Assembly (NCBI RefSeq): GCF_033115175.1
Contig: NC_084842.1
Coordinates: forward strand, 32,571,549-32,635,548
Direction: 5' to 3'
DNA: 64,000 bases
Source: Lepus europaeus
Taxonomy: Eukaryota > Chordata > Mammalia > Lagomorpha > Leporidae
The position numbers and the translations under genes are program-made. Each line of letters starts with the position of its first letter. Position 1 is the first letter of the stretch. The notes under the pieces were generated by a model. That model made no database searches, was not told the DNA's origin, and saw only the letters and a program-made list of their open reading frames with translations. Shown one piece after another: positions 25,551 to 37,159 of this stretch.

Positions 25551-25597
25551 TTCAAAACTTAACATATCAATACATTTTTAAATTTATTTCTGCATAA

Positions 25598-25703
25598 GGG
25601 GAGGGTTGTGGGTGGGAGGGAAGTTTTGGGAGGGGGAAGCCATTATAACCCATAAGCTGTACTTTGGAAATTTATATTCATTAAATAAAAGTTTAAAAAA
25701 ATA
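25598..25703 (+). mobile_element. Very short L1 3' end
   Basis: Only the G-rich tract (GGGAGGGTTGTGGGTGGGA-like), CCATAAGCTGTACTTTGGAA and TTAAATAAAAG plus A-run remain: an extremely 5'-truncated L1 of about 105 bp. Confidence 0.85.
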
Positions 25704-26938
25704 TTTTGCACCAAAAAAAAATAAATTACAAATTCCATTTTTAATTAAAAAAAAAGTACATTATGTGGTTGCATAACAATGCCACTCTTTAGAGTGTTAA
25801 GATAGTGATAAGAATGATTTTTAAAAACTTTTCTGGTATATTTTTATAACCAGTTGTTCTGGTTAAGACAACATTGATCAGTCCATGGACAATTAATTCT
25901 GCAATCTTACCTGCAATTATCAATCTTTTTCCCCTAGAACCATTGATTTTGGTTTTAAAGTGAAAATCAAATTTATGAGATAGTTTGCCAACACCAAGTT
26001 TACCTTACTCAAAAAAAGGAAATGAAGCAAAGAACACAGAGTGTCCTGCCGCATTCTGCATTCTGGAGTTATGCTGTGTCCCAGACACAGGAATCAACAT
26101 AGCTACTCTGCTTAGAAGTAAAGCTGTGTAGGTGCAAACAGTCTTAATTAAAGCAAGCCTTCAGACCTGGGGAACCTTCTGCTTCATCTCATTAATTGCA
26201 TGTTTTACATTAATTAAAAATTAGTCATTAAAGAATCTCGGTACAGAATTACAGCATATTTCAAAGGCTTAGCCAGAGTTTCATGTGTGTGCAATATAGA
26301 TTCACCGAGTTAGCATAGAAAGGGATATTTGACCAGCGATCAAATTCTTAGACATTTTGGGAGGATGGCAACTAGAGCATATGTCATAGATCAACTGACA
26401 CAGCTCTATCCAAATTGTAGTTCTCTTATTTAGCCCATAGTCAGTTCCAAATGTTGGATCAAATCATTAAAATTTATGACACTTCTTTCCTTGCAAATCT
26501 TTCCAGTGCATGCCCTTTACTTCTTGTGTTATAAATTTAGTCTGAATCTTTAGTGTCAGCTTAACTGTAACCATGATAACAGCCATCGTGTTTTGCTATT
26601 TACTTTAATGAAAATTAATCAATAGGATCTTCATTCAGTGTATTCAGAGTATTTTAATATATGATTTACATGACATTATAATTTGTATTAATGATAATAA
26701 GAGTTCGTTCTGCATGAATAGGATATGGTTTTGGGACAAGTTTTGTCAGTAAATACATAGAAGGATATTTCAAGGTAGAGTACTTTTACTTTTCTCCTTT
26801 ACAAATATATTTATGTGTAAAGACAGGAACAAACAATAACAACAACAATGATCTGCACTCATGATTTCAATTTCCTCTCCTTTTATTCCCTAAAAAACAC
26901 TCTATGAAAAGGATTTATCCCCATCATTTAAGAGAAAC
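25704..26938. other. Repeat-free DNA, candidate conserved noncoding segment
   Basis: No interspersed repeat is recognisable, which is notable in this repeat-dense window. Within 26030-26480 there is a cluster of TTAATTAA / ATTAATTA / TTAATTAAAA homeodomain-type cores near 26147-26225. No coding frame is convincing. Whether it is conserved cannot be judged without other genomes. Confidence 0.35.
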
Positions 26939-26944
26939 ATCCCT

Positions 26945-27262
26945 GAGGCTGGGGCTGTGGCATAGTGGGTAAAGCCACCCCCTGCAGTACTGGCATCCCA
27001 TATGGGTGCCAGTTCAAGACCTGGCTGCTCCACTTCCAATCCAGCTCTCTGTTATGGCCTGGGGAAGCAGTAAAAGATGGCCCAAGTCCTTGCACCTGTG
27101 TGGGAGACCAGGAAGAAGCTCCTGGCTCCTGGCTTCGGATCAGCGCAGCTCCAGCCATTGCAGTCATTTGGGGAGTGAACCATTGGATGGAAGACCTCTC
27201 TCTCTGTCTCTACCTCTCTCTGTAACTGTCTTTCAAATAAATAAAATAAATCTTTTAAAAAA
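26945..27262 (+). mobile_element. CSINE, single-B-box type
   Basis: Head GAGGCTGGGGCTGTGGCATA, single B-box region (GTTCAAGACCTGG), central GTGGGAGACCAGG, tail AAATAAATAAAATAAATC plus A-run. A short duplication, atccct, at 26939-26944 and 27263-27268 brackets it. Confidence 0.88.
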
Positions 27263-27514
27263 ATCCCTTTCATCTCTCTCCTTTACTGCAACCTAACCTT
27301 TCTTTCTATTAATTACACATCTTAGCTAATCTGCCATTTTCAGATTTTGTTTCATGTTTCTTCTACAAGTGTCCCTCGGATGCCCATGTAGTTTGTTCCC
27401 CCATCTACCTGAATATTGTTCAGAGCTCGTCTTACAAATAAGCCCTTCCTTGACTACCCCATTGAAAAATGGTAAAATCCTTCTTGCACTTCCATATCTT
27501 CTTTTAATGTTTTT

Positions 27515-29085
27515 ATACTTTTTAAATTTTTAAAAATTAATTAATTTTCTAAGGAATATGAATTTCATATGTACAACTTTAGGAATATAGTTATTCTTCC
27601 TCTCATACCCACCCTCCCACCCACACTCCTACCTCTCCTCTTCTCCCCTCTCCTCTTGCCAGTCCCATTCTCCATTAAGATTCATTTTCAATCAACTTTG
27701 TACACAGAAGACTAACTCTATTCTAAGTAAAGATTTCAACAATTTGCGTGCACACACACACACACACCAGGAACAAATATCACATTTAACTCTCATAATA
27801 CAACTCATCCAGGACAGAGGGAATCAGTGCACAGTGACTCCTGTTGTTACTTTAACAATTAATATTCTAATGTATGATGTTAGTGACCACTCAAGGCTTC
27901 TTATACAAGCTGCATAAACTATGGAACTCCATCAGTATTTAGACAAGGACATTAGCAAAGTGGAAGTTCTCTCCTTCATTTAGAGCAAAGTACATCCTTC
28001 CTTGATGGCCTCTTTGGTCCATTGGGATTTCACTCACAAAGACCCTTCATGTAGCATAATTTTTTACTGCAATGTCTTGGCTTACCATACCTGAAATACC
28101 CTCATGGTCTTTTCAGCTGGATCAGAAAGACTTAAGGACTGATTCTAAGGTTAGAGTGTTACTTAAAGCAATCATCATTCTATGAGTCTGCTGTGTAGAC
28201 TGCTTCCCATGTTGGAACATTCTCTCCTTTTTAATTCTATCTACTATTATTACCCCACACTTGATCCTATTTACATGGTCATTTTAATACTTAATGCTAT
28301 CTATATGCTCACTTTTTTTTAAAGATTTATTTATTATTTGAAAGTCAGAGTTACACAGAGAGAGGAGAGGCAGAGAAAGAGAGAGAGAGAGGTCTTCGAT
28401 GATTCACTCCCCAGTTGGTTGCAACAGCCGGAGCTGCACCGATCCGAAGCCAGGAGCCAGAAGCTTCTTCCCTGTCTCCCACATGGGTGCAGGGGCCCAA
28501 GGACTTGGGCCATCTTCCACTGCTTGCCCAGGCCATAGCAGAGAGCTGGATTGAAAGTGGAACAGCCGGGTCTCGAACCGGCACCCATATGGGATGCCGG
28601 CACTTCAGGCCAGAGCGTTAACCTGATGCGTCACAGCACTGGCCCATATATGTTCACTTTAACACTTAATATGATCACTTTAACACTTAAGATGACAGTT
28701 TTATCACTTAACTCAATGATATTTTGGGTCCCATGACAAGTTTTTAAAATGTACCCTTAGAAGTTAGTCCTTAGGAATGTATACAGAACTTTACAGCTTT
28801 ACAGTCGCAAATTTCCTCCTCCCTCTCTTATTTCTTACTGAAATCAAGCCTCAATCGACTTTATGATTAACATATGATTAACTATATTAAGTTCAAAAAT
28901 AGACAAAGAGAAAAAACAAAAACAAAACAACAACAAAAACAAAACTATTCTTCAACAGTCAAGACAAGGTCAGCTCAAGTCATCCCTTCAAAAAGTGTCA
29001 ATTTCAGTTCTGCAGATTTCATTTTAGGTGCTCTATTCATTTTCACAGCTCAGGGAGAACATATGGTATTTGTCCCTTTGTACCA
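27515..29085 (-). mobile_element. Old L1 3' end, antisense
   Basis: Starts with a T-rich tail complement at about 27515 and a CT-rich block (complement of the 3' UTR G-rich tract) at 27595-27665. It then has the complement of GAAAATGAATCTTAATGG near 27680 and a long 3' UTR. It ends near 29040-29080 with the complement of the last ORF2 codons, where L1 sense strand reads ACAAATACCATATGTTCTCC. The 3' UTR differs from the recent lagomorph type, indicating an older subfamily. A CSINE interrupts it at 28316-28646. Confidence 0.75.
28316..28646 (-). mobile_element. CSINE, single-B-box type, antisense
   Basis: Complement of the AATAAATC tail at the left, B-box complement near 28570 (GGTCTCGAACCGG) and head complement CACAGCACTGGCCC at the right. 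Target duplication tatatgctcacttt / tatatgttcacttt (28302-28315, 28647-28660), one mismatch. Confidence 0.9.
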
Positions 29086-30312
29086 CTTGATTTTATACAT
29101 TTTTAATTATTTTCTTTTCAAGTTCAATTGATTCTCTTTTCATCTGTTTCTAATTTATTAAAGAGAATGTTAAAAGAAACTTTCATTTCTGATATAATGG
29201 AAAAGTATAAATTGTAGGCCTCAGGGGTACAATAGGCAAAACTGAGATACCTATTTTTGGTGCCCAGAAATGAGTATATCTCTTTCCTTGTCAGTCACTA
29301 TTTTGAAGAGTTAGGTTAATTGTTGGTGTGTGAAACAGATTTGTATTTTGTTGTCATTATCATTTATTCCATTCTTAGACTTCACATGCATTCTTATAGG
29401 AGCTATCATTCTATTTGTTTATGGAGAATCAGTCCCTGGGGTTCCTGAGAAACTTTTTCAGTGTGTCTGCTCCATCTTTCCCTCATATTTTATTTTGTTC
29501 CTGCATTACCAAATCAGAGTGGTATGTCTATCTCTCTCTCCCTTTCTCTCTCTCCCCCTTTCTCTCTCTCCCCCTCCTACTGTCTTTCCCAGTGGTAGAT
29601 GATACCTTTATGCTTTGGGTCCTATTCATGCTTCTGCTATGGTTATGTAAAAGATGGCAAATTTGTGGCTTTCCTGATCTAGCCTGTATTTAGATGACCT
29701 GTATGTCTGAACCTCTGGGGTTAGGCATTCTCAGTTTTCTTGCCTCTGTGCCTCCCTTTCAGCCAAAATCTGTATTTTATCTATTATGGACCATCGTGTA
29801 GGACAAGGTTATCTTACCCTTGGCTCAGTAGTAGAAAACTTATTTATACCCATGAAGATTTCAGGGTGTGTTTTATCTACCTATCCTCCAAGAAGAAGGG
29901 TATTTTGAATCTGCATCTCCCCTAGAAGCAGTAGATCTTGCCCTTGGATGCATTGAGAAGCATTTTCCCAAACATTCCCTAGATGTCTGTATCTGTACTC
30001 TATTGTTGATGGCCTATTGTGTGAGAGAATCACCTTTTGATCCAACATGATGGCAAGAAAAAGTCTCCATTTCCTTCCTGTCCTTCATTGTCAATCCTGC
30101 AATTCTTTACAATATTCATATAGTGGTTTAATAAAATTTCTCTCAAAGTAAAATACAAACTTGCATCCTATTTTTGTTTTCCTCTTGGCCACTTATTTTG
30201 TCTTGAGTACATTATTTGTTATCAAATTTGCTTTACTAGAGGGCACTAGGAAATGCTCTTTAGCAATCTGTTTGTTATGCTTGTAATATTTCTATTAGTA
30301 TTTATTTCTAGG
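29086..30312. other. No assigned feature; moderately GC-richer DNA
   Basis: Less AT-rich than its surroundings, with a CT-rich patch (about 29533-29580). Plus-strand frames at 29330-29602 and 29415-29693 are low-complexity (Ser/Leu/Pro-rich from the CT tract) and not gene-like. An ancient repeat may underlie 29200-30080, but I cannot name it. Confidence 0.4.
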
Positions 30313-30605
30313 GGCTGATGTTGTGTTGCGGCAGTTGAAACTATCACTTATAAATTTAGTATCCCATATCAGAGTACCATTTTGAATCTAGGACACTCCA
30401 ATTCAATCCAACATGCCAATAATGTACCTGGGACAGCAGCAGATGATGACTCAAGTTTTGGGGACCCTGCCATCCATGTAGGGGACCAGAATGGAATTCC
30501 TAGCCCCTGGCTTTGGCCTGGTCCTAACCTGGTTGTTACAGACATTTGGGGACCCACTCTCCCTTATTGCTCTGTCTTTCAAGTAAATAAATAAATCTTC
30601 AAAAA
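30313..30605 (+). mobile_element. Old CSINE
   Basis: Head GGGGCTGATGTTGTGTTGCGG, the core GGGACAGCAGCAGATGATGA and a tail AAGTAAATAAATAAATCTTC. Substantially diverged from the recent types. Confidence 0.8.
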
Positions 30606-30626
30606 TTATATATATATATATATATA
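30606..30626. repeat. (TA)n microsatellite
   Basis: Alternating TA tract grown at the A-rich tail of the preceding SINE. A second TATATG/TGTG-rich patch follows at about 30650-30680. Confidence 0.85.
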
Positions 30627-30954
30627 AGTGTGTGCATGTATCTTTAAATGATATATATGTATGTGTGTATATATGTGTATGTTTATTAAAATACTAATAG
30701 AAGCATGTGAAAATTAGTTTGTGACATCTCTATATACGGGAAGTCAGTTATAATAAACTACTAATCAGTCCTACTGTTTTAAGAACAAGTAGGTTAGTTT
30801 AATAGCATCTTCTGTAGAATAAAATGGTGATTAGTGACATGGAAGATATAGTAGTAGAAAATAACCAGATTGATGAGCAAATAGATTAATAAGGAAAACA
30901 CAAAACAGGACTTAAGAATTTTATGGGAGTCTATTGATAGAAATTATACTGAGA

Positions 30955-31270
30955 GGGGGCTGGCACCATGGCTTACTTTGTTAATCCTCCACCTGCGGCC
31001 CAAGCATCCCATATGGGCACCAGGTTCTAGTCCCAGTTGCTCCTCTTCCAGTCCAGCTCTCTGCTGTGGCCTGGGAGGGCAGTGGAGGATTGCCCAAGTG
31101 TTTGGGCCCCTGCACCCACATGGGAGAGCAGGAGGAGGCACCTGGCTCCTGTCTTCAGATCGGCACAGCACTGGCTGTAGCAGCCATATGAGGAGTGAAC
31201 CAATGGAAGGAAGACCTTTCTCTGTCTCTCTCTCACTGTCTGTAAATCTACTTGTCAAATAAAAAAAAAA
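30955..31270 (+). mobile_element. CSINE, intermediate type
   Basis: It has the head of the duplicated-B-box type (GGCTGGCACCATGGCTTAC..GTTAATCCTCC) but only one B box (GGTTCTAGTCC). Its tail is TTGTCAAATAAAAAAA, so it looks transitional. A perfect 16-bp duplication, agaaattatactgaga, lies at 30939-30954 and 31271-31286. Confidence 0.92.
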
Positions 31271-31286
31271 AGAAATTATACTGAGA

Positions 31287-31857
31287 ACCTACAATCTAAC
31301 ATGCATGTTGATAAGTTATAGATGGAGAAGAGAATAGGGGAGAAGTGACAATGGCTAACTGTATTACAAAGCAGAGGAAATTAAAAGATGCATAGATTCA
31401 AACTCTTCACTGAAAAACAAATTAATCCTTAAATACATACAGAATAGAACTACTGAAACTCAAAAAAAGAGAAAAGCTCAAAAGGTATTTTCTGAAAAGC
31501 CATTTGCAGTTCTAGAGTTACCATTTGAAAATCATTCTCTCCACTTCATTATCTCAAATACCTGCCACCATTGTTTTCAAATAAAGGAGACAGGGGAAGA
31601 AAGGAGAGAAAGCAGAGAGAAAGGGAGGCAAACAGGGAGAGAAGAGATAAGTATGTATACACTTTTTTTTATTAAGGCTTTGATAATCTTGAAATTAAAA
31701 GAAAAGTACATGAGTAACATTTGATTTCATGCACATCATCCATCCAGTAAGTTTCTATGAATATATACTATGTAAATCAACTTACTCAATGAAAACTGAA
31801 TAACAGTTTAGGGACAAGCTTTTGAAAAACAAAAATTATTATCTTTAATGATTAAAG
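31287..31857. other. Unique AT-rich DNA
   Basis: No gene or named repeat. A purine-rich GAGA/GGGA patch lies near 31590-31650. Confidence 0.6.
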
Positions 31858-32140
31858 ATTAGCGCTGTGGCAGCCCTGACATCCCATTTGGGTACCAGTT
31901 TGAGTCCCAGCTGCTCGACTTCTCATCCAGCTCCCTCCTACGGGCCTGAGAAAGCTGTGGAAGATGGCCCAAGTGCTTTGGTTCCTGCACCTACATGGGA
32001 GACCTGGAAGAAACTCCTCGCTCATGACTGCGGCCTGACTTAGCCATGGCCATTGTAGACATTTGGAGAGAAAACTAGTAGATGGAAGATCTCTCTGCCT
32101 CTCCTTGTCTGTATCTCTGACATTCAAATAAATCTAAAAG
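31858..32140 (+). mobile_element. Old CSINE, 5'-shortened
   Basis: The A-box region is partly missing. CATCCCATTTGGGTACCAGTTTGAGTCC (B-box region, split here as CATCCCATTTGGG and GTTTGAGTCC), ACATGGGAGACCTGG and a short AATAAATC tail remain. Confidence 0.8.
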
Positions 32141-32341
32141 AAGATTAAATGATCGTTCTACTTTAACAGCAGCTTATAGAACAAACAACTTGAACTTATG
32201 AAGTATTTCATATTTCTGTAACATAAAAGCATAGAAAATTATACCATAATAAAAATAATTGTCTTCTGTTCAAGATGAATATATCTCTAACTCATAAATT
32301 TATATTTCACAGAATAGTAGATACTGTTCTACAATGGAATT

Positions 32342-32658
32342 ATAGATTTATTCATTTATTTGTTTATTTTAAAGGCAGAATTATAGAGAGAGGGAAAGAG
32401 AAAGAGAGAGATGACTTCCACCTACTGGTTTAGTTCCCAAATATCTGCAATGGCTAATGCCGGGCCAAGCCAAAATCAAGTGCTTCTTCCAGATCTCCCA
32501 TGTTGACACAGGGGCCCAAGTACTTGGGCCATTCTCTGCTGCTTTCCTATGCACATAGGAGGAAGTGGATTGGAAATGGGAAGGGTAGAATTTCCTATTC
32601 ATATAGGCTGCCCACATCAAGACAGTGGGTTAACTCAAGATGCCATGACATTGGCCCT
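32342..32658 (-). mobile_element. Old CSINE, antisense
   Basis: Left end AGATTTATTCATTTATTTG (tail complement), AGGGGCCCAAGTACTTGGGCC in the middle and head complement GCCATGACATTGGCCC at the right. Confidence 0.82.
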
Positions 32659-33565
32659 TCTGGTTTTAAACTCATCCTAGATCATTTTTTTTTCCATCTG
32701 TTGGATACTATACACAACAATTTGAAATCAATTAATATTTTATGGTCAAATAAACCTTGACAGTACAAAAATAAAAAATGCTTTAGTCATCTATTATAAA
32801 GAATTGTGTAAAAAATAAAGTTATTAGTTAAAAGAATGATAATTTCACATTATAAAATAATTGGGTTGAACTACATAAAAAAAGTCAGATTTAGCAATAT
32901 GTACCCTTTACAGAATTCCAGGAACAATTATAAGCTATCACTCCAATATATGCTGTTCTTTTCTGTTGCAAATAATAATTAAACCTCAAGCAATCTATCT
33001 TAAGCAAAACAAATCAAACCTTTCCATATGAGCATCACTCTTTGTAGATTCCTCTTCAAAGAATAAACATACATATTTTTCAATACTTAAGGAAATGATA
33101 AGAAGCAAATAATTAAGAAGTCCAACTATTCCTATTCTTATTTACATTTCCACTGACAGCTACCACCTCATTCATTATTGTGATTCTTTATCTAGTATTA
33201 ATTAAACTTTAAAAATGGTTTAGAAGTAGGTGATCGAAAGTAAAGCTTTTTTATTTCAATTAGAAAAGAATTTCTTACTGAGAAATTTTTTCTTAATATT
33301 ATCACTATTGTATTTTAGAAATTTGGTCATATTTCTTATTAAAAGTCTTTTGTTGAACTAAATTATTGTTATGGATCATGTGATATTCTTCACCATACAT
33401 TACTATACTAACATATTATTATGTTTTACTTGTAATAATGTGCCCTAAGAGGATTCTGAAGAACATTAGTGCTTCTGTGCTTGTCATGAGAAACCATTTC
33501 TGTAATTGGTGGTACTCTTTCCCTCACCTTGCACTCATTACATCTGACACGAAAACTGAGAAAGG
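32659..33565. other. Unique AT-rich DNA
   Basis: No repeat family, open frame or RNA gene recognised. Confidence 0.6.
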
Positions 33566-34230
33566 GAAGCTCTTATACAATGACAGTGGGAATGTAAACT
33601 AGTATAGCTACTATGAAAAAAATGGCTATTCATTAAAAAACTTATAACTAGAAATCCCATATGATATAGCATCTCACTTCTAGATACAGACATATATGCA
33701 CACATGTACACACACATACAATATCAAATCATTGTAACAAAGCAATAACTGTTCCATCATGCTTATTATTATAACAATATTCACAATAGCCAAGATAAGA
33801 AATCAACCAAGGTGTCCATCACTAGATCAACAGAAAAAAATATTTTAATATTCAGCCATAAAAATAATGAAATCACCGGCAGCTAAATGAATGGTACTGG
33901 AGAACGTCATGCTAAGTTAAATCAGCCACACAAAGACAAATGTGATGTTTGTGGAAGCAAAAGTGACTGACTTTGAACACATAAGGGAGATTACTAGAGG
34001 TTGAGAAGGGTGGAGGAAGTTTGGGTAATGGTTATCAAATCAGAGTAACATTGAAGAAATAAGTTTCTAATGTTACACAGCATAGCAGGATGACAAGAGT
34101 TCACAAAACCTATTATGAATTTATTTAATAAATAGAAAGAAAAAAACTCCAATCCTGCAATCAAAAAAATGAAAATGTTGATTATCCTGATCTGATCAAT
34201 ACACACTATATTCTTGGGTTGAAATGTCAC
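33566..34230 (+). mobile_element. Ancient L1 fragment (ORF2 end and 3' UTR)
   Basis: Landmarks of the C-terminal end of L1 ORF2 are legible: GTGGGAATGTAAACTAGT near 33585, AATATTCACAATAGCCAAG near 33777, AGGTGTCCATCACTAGAT near 33812 and the ATGCTAAGTTAAATCAGCCA region near 33910. An L1M-type 3' UTR follows, ending in TTTATTTAATAAATAG. Heavily diverged and non-coding. Confidence 0.75.
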
Positions 34231-34289
34231 ACTGTAGCTCATAAGTATGTGGCATTATTTTAATAATCTTTTAAACAATCACTTCTAAA

Positions 34290-34595
34290 GCAGCCAGTGG
34301 TCGCACCAAGCCAGCATTTGGGATGCCTGAATATCATACTGGACTGCTGAGGCTAAAGTTCTGACTCCAATTATGATTATATTTTCCTACTAATACACAA
34401 TTTTGGAGGCAGTAGGTGATGGCTCAAATGGTTGGGTCTCTCCCATCCTTGTGGGAGACCTGGATTGAATTGCCAGTTGCTTTAGGTAGGCTCAGACCCA
34501 GGTTTTAGCAGTATTTGGGGTGTTAATTAGTAAATGAGATTCCTATCTTTGTCTCTCCCTGCCTTCACTAAATTAAAAAAAAATAATAAATAAAA
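34290..34595 (+). mobile_element. Old CSINE
   Basis: Diverged head near AGCAGCCAGTGGTCGCA, core TGTGGGAGACCTGGATTGAA and an A-rich TAATAAATAAAATG tail. Confidence 0.72.
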
Positions 34596-34689
34596 TGATC
34601 ACTTATTTAGGGTACCATTTCCCTCGAATGTCTCCCGAGTAGCATTAAAATTAATAAATCCACTTAGCATTAAAAACATATTTGATCTG

Positions 34690-35055
34690 TAATTTAGTTA
34701 TTTATTTATTTTTTTGACAGGCAGAGTGGACAGTGAGAGAGACAGAGAGAGAGAGACAGAGAGAAAGGTCTTCCTTTTGCTATTGGTTCACCCTCCAATG
34801 GCCGCCGTGGTTGGCGCGCTGTGGCCAGCGCACCACGCTGATCCGATGGCAGGAGTCAGGTGCTACTCCTGGTCTCCCATGCGGGTGCAGGGCCCAAGCA
34901 TTTGGGCCATCCTCCACTGCACTCCCTGGCCACAGCAGAGAGCTGGCCTGGAAGAGGGGCAACCAGGACAGAATCCGGCGCCCCGACCAGGACTAGAACC
35001 CGGTGTGCCGGTGGCGCAAGGCGGAGAATTAGCCTAGTGAGCCGCGGAACCAGCC
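34690..35055 (-). mobile_element. CSINE, duplicated-B-box type, antisense
   Basis: Minus-strand tail TGTCAAAAAAATAAATAAAT, both B-box complements near 34965-35003, and the head complement ending in GAGCCGCGGAACCAGCC. CpG-rich, thus relatively young. Its plus-strand open frames (Arg/Glu-rich) are artefacts of the (GA)n tract. Confidence 0.9.
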
Positions 35056-35595
35056 TATTGTTTTTGCATATTGTAGTATACCTGTAAAAATGTGTCCAGT
35101 ACTTTCCTTACAGAGGTCTTTCACTTTCTGTTAAGTTCTTCATTTTATGTATAACTAGTTTGGTAAACCACAAATGAGTTAAGTTTAATGACAAAATTTC
35201 AGTATAAGCAAACAAATCAAGTCCTCAAAACTTTTATATGATACAAAGTCCCAAAAATATTTCTAGGAAAAGTCAAAATTTACACTGGTGGATTTATGTG
35301 ATTAGCATCATCATCTAAAATTCTCTGAGAAAATGTTAGATTAAAATTATATTGAAGCTATGACTTGCTTTATTAAATGAATTAAATGAATATTTGACAA
35401 TACCAAAAAAGTAATTTAGAGCATTTTGAATGTTAAACATTTTAGTATTTCATGTGAGATACATATAAACCAGTTACGCCAGCAGAAATTTTAATATGCA
35501 AAATAAGACTCTCAAAATAATCAAGTTAATTTAATACAGGGTAGTAAAAAAATACCCTTAAGTGACATGAGTTCATGTTACATGTGTTTAAAACA
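35056..35595. other. Unique AT-rich DNA
   Basis: No repeat or gene recognised; immediate 5' flank of the youngest L1. Confidence 0.6.
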
Positions 35596-35625
35596 TTTAG
35601 CTCAGTCTTTTTAGAAGGGCATCCT

Positions 35626-36082
35626 GGGGGCGGAGTCAAGTTGGAGGAAGAGTGAGGGCGCACACAACAGTTTGGGAAAAGAAATTTTAACAAGGGTGGA
35701 GTTACTGCACCCTTAAGAAGAGACTCAGAGGAAAAAACTGCAGAGGAAACTCTTCGGGATCAAGTGGATGTGACACGGAGGACCTACAGGGCGCCCAGCC
35801 CTGCGGAGCCGCACCAAGCTGCGCTGAGCCGCACCTAGCAGTACCCAGCCGCGCTGCGCAGACCCGACCCGACCCGCACTGAGCCGCGCCACGGACACGG
35901 GGGCCACTAGAGTTGGGAAAACAACGAGCCCAGCTACAGAAGCCCACCCACAGAACTTGAGCCCCGGCGCTGGAAGCAAAGGTAACCAGAGAATTGGCCG
36001 CGAAGGTTAGATCGTGGTCGGAGCTCACGCGGGGAGGAGGAGGAACCAGCTGGGACACTAGCCTCTCTCTGCACTCTCCAAG
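35626..36082 (+). promoter_or_regulatory. L1 5' UTR / internal promoter region, CpG-rich
   Basis: A 457-bp leader starting GGGGGCGGAGTCAAG. The block 35780-35900 is dense in CpG and built from repeated GCTGAGCCGC-like units. It differs in length and sequence from the 1.04-kb leader of the L1 at 17 kb, implying a different L1 subfamily promoter. By analogy with other L1s it would drive sense transcription of ORF1 and ORF2. Confidence 0.72.
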
Positions 36083-37117
36083 ATGCCAAACAAACGTAGA
36101 AACCAAGGTAACAAGAGCAGGGAAGACACTATAATGCCCCCAAATGAAAAAGACACCCCAATTCAAGATTATGAAGATGATGAGATAGAAGAAATGCAAG
36201 AAGCGGATCTCAAAAAATTGGCAAGATCATTAAGAAGCTCTCAAAAACAAATTCTTGAACTACAGAAATCCTTAATGGACAAGATAGAAAATCTCTCTCG
36301 TGAAAATGAAATATTAAGGAGGAATCAAAATGAAATGAAACAACTAGTAGAACAAGAAACAGTGATAGTGACGAGAAACCATAATGAAATGAAGAATTCA
36401 ATAGATCAAATGACAAACACATTAGAAAGCCTTAAAAACAGAATGGGTGAAGCAGATGAGAGAATATCGGAATTAGAAGACAGAGAACAGGAAAGGAAAC
36501 AGGCAAACCAAAGAAAAGAAGAGGAAATTAGAAACCTAAAAAATATTGTCGGGAATCTACAGGATACTATTAAAAAACTGAACATTCGGGTCCTAGGAGT
36601 TCCTGAAGGCATGGAGAGGGAGAAAGGATTAGAAGGCCTTTTTAGTGAGAAACTAGCAGAAAATTTCCCAGGTTTGGAGAAGGACAAAGACATCTTAGTA
36701 CAGGAAGCTTATAGAATCCCTAGTAAACACGACCAAAAGAGATCCTCACCATGACACATTTTAATTAAACTCACCACAGTGAGACATAAAGAAAAGATCT
36801 TAAAATGCGCAAGAGAGAAACATCAGACCACTCTCAGAGGATCCTCAATTAGACTCACAGCTGACTTCTCATCAGAAACCTTACAAGTGAGGAGGGAATG
36901 GCGAGATATAGCCCAGGTACTAAGAGAGAAAAACTGCCAGCCCAGAATATTATATCCTGCAAAGCTCTCATTTGTGAATGAAGGTGAAATTAAGACTTTT
37001 CATAGCAAACAGAAACTAAAAGAATTCGTTGCCACTCGTCCAGCCCTGCAAAAGATGCTTAAAGATGTGATACATGCAGAAACACAGAAACGCGGTCACC
37101 AATATGAAAGAAGGTAA
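36083..37117 (+). pseudogene. L1 ORF1 with a single in-frame TGA
   Basis: The frame is open from ATG 36083 to TAA 37115-37117 (344 codon positions) except for one TGA at codon 224 (36752-36754). Visible parts: a basic N-terminus (KRRNQGNKSR), a long heptad-rich coiled coil at about residues 35-155 (trimerisation), an RRM beginning at LNIRVLGVPEG (residues 166-176), and a C-terminal nucleic-acid-binding domain after the TGA (SIRLTADFSSET, REWRDIAQVLREKN, LYPAKLSFVNEGEIKTF). The TGA falls at the start of the C-terminal domain, where human ORF1p has an Arg, so a truncated protein would lose it. CGA to TGA by CpG decay is the simplest cause. 42 nt separate this ORF from ORF2. Confidence 0.9.
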
Positions 37118-37159
37118 GGGAAGGAAATCTCACAGCAAAAGATCACAGGAAACCCAAAA

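Noticed and set aside
29330..29693. Overlapping plus-strand frames of ~90 codons
   Set aside because: Low-complexity Ser/Leu/Pro runs from a CT-rich tract, with no domain or splice-like borders.
34714..35087. Arg/Glu-rich open frames
   Set aside because: Antisense CSINE; the charged repeats come from the (GA)n segment.
35760..36060. CpG island upstream of an open frame, suggesting a host gene promoter
   Set aside because: It is the 5' UTR of the L1 whose ORF1 begins at 36083.
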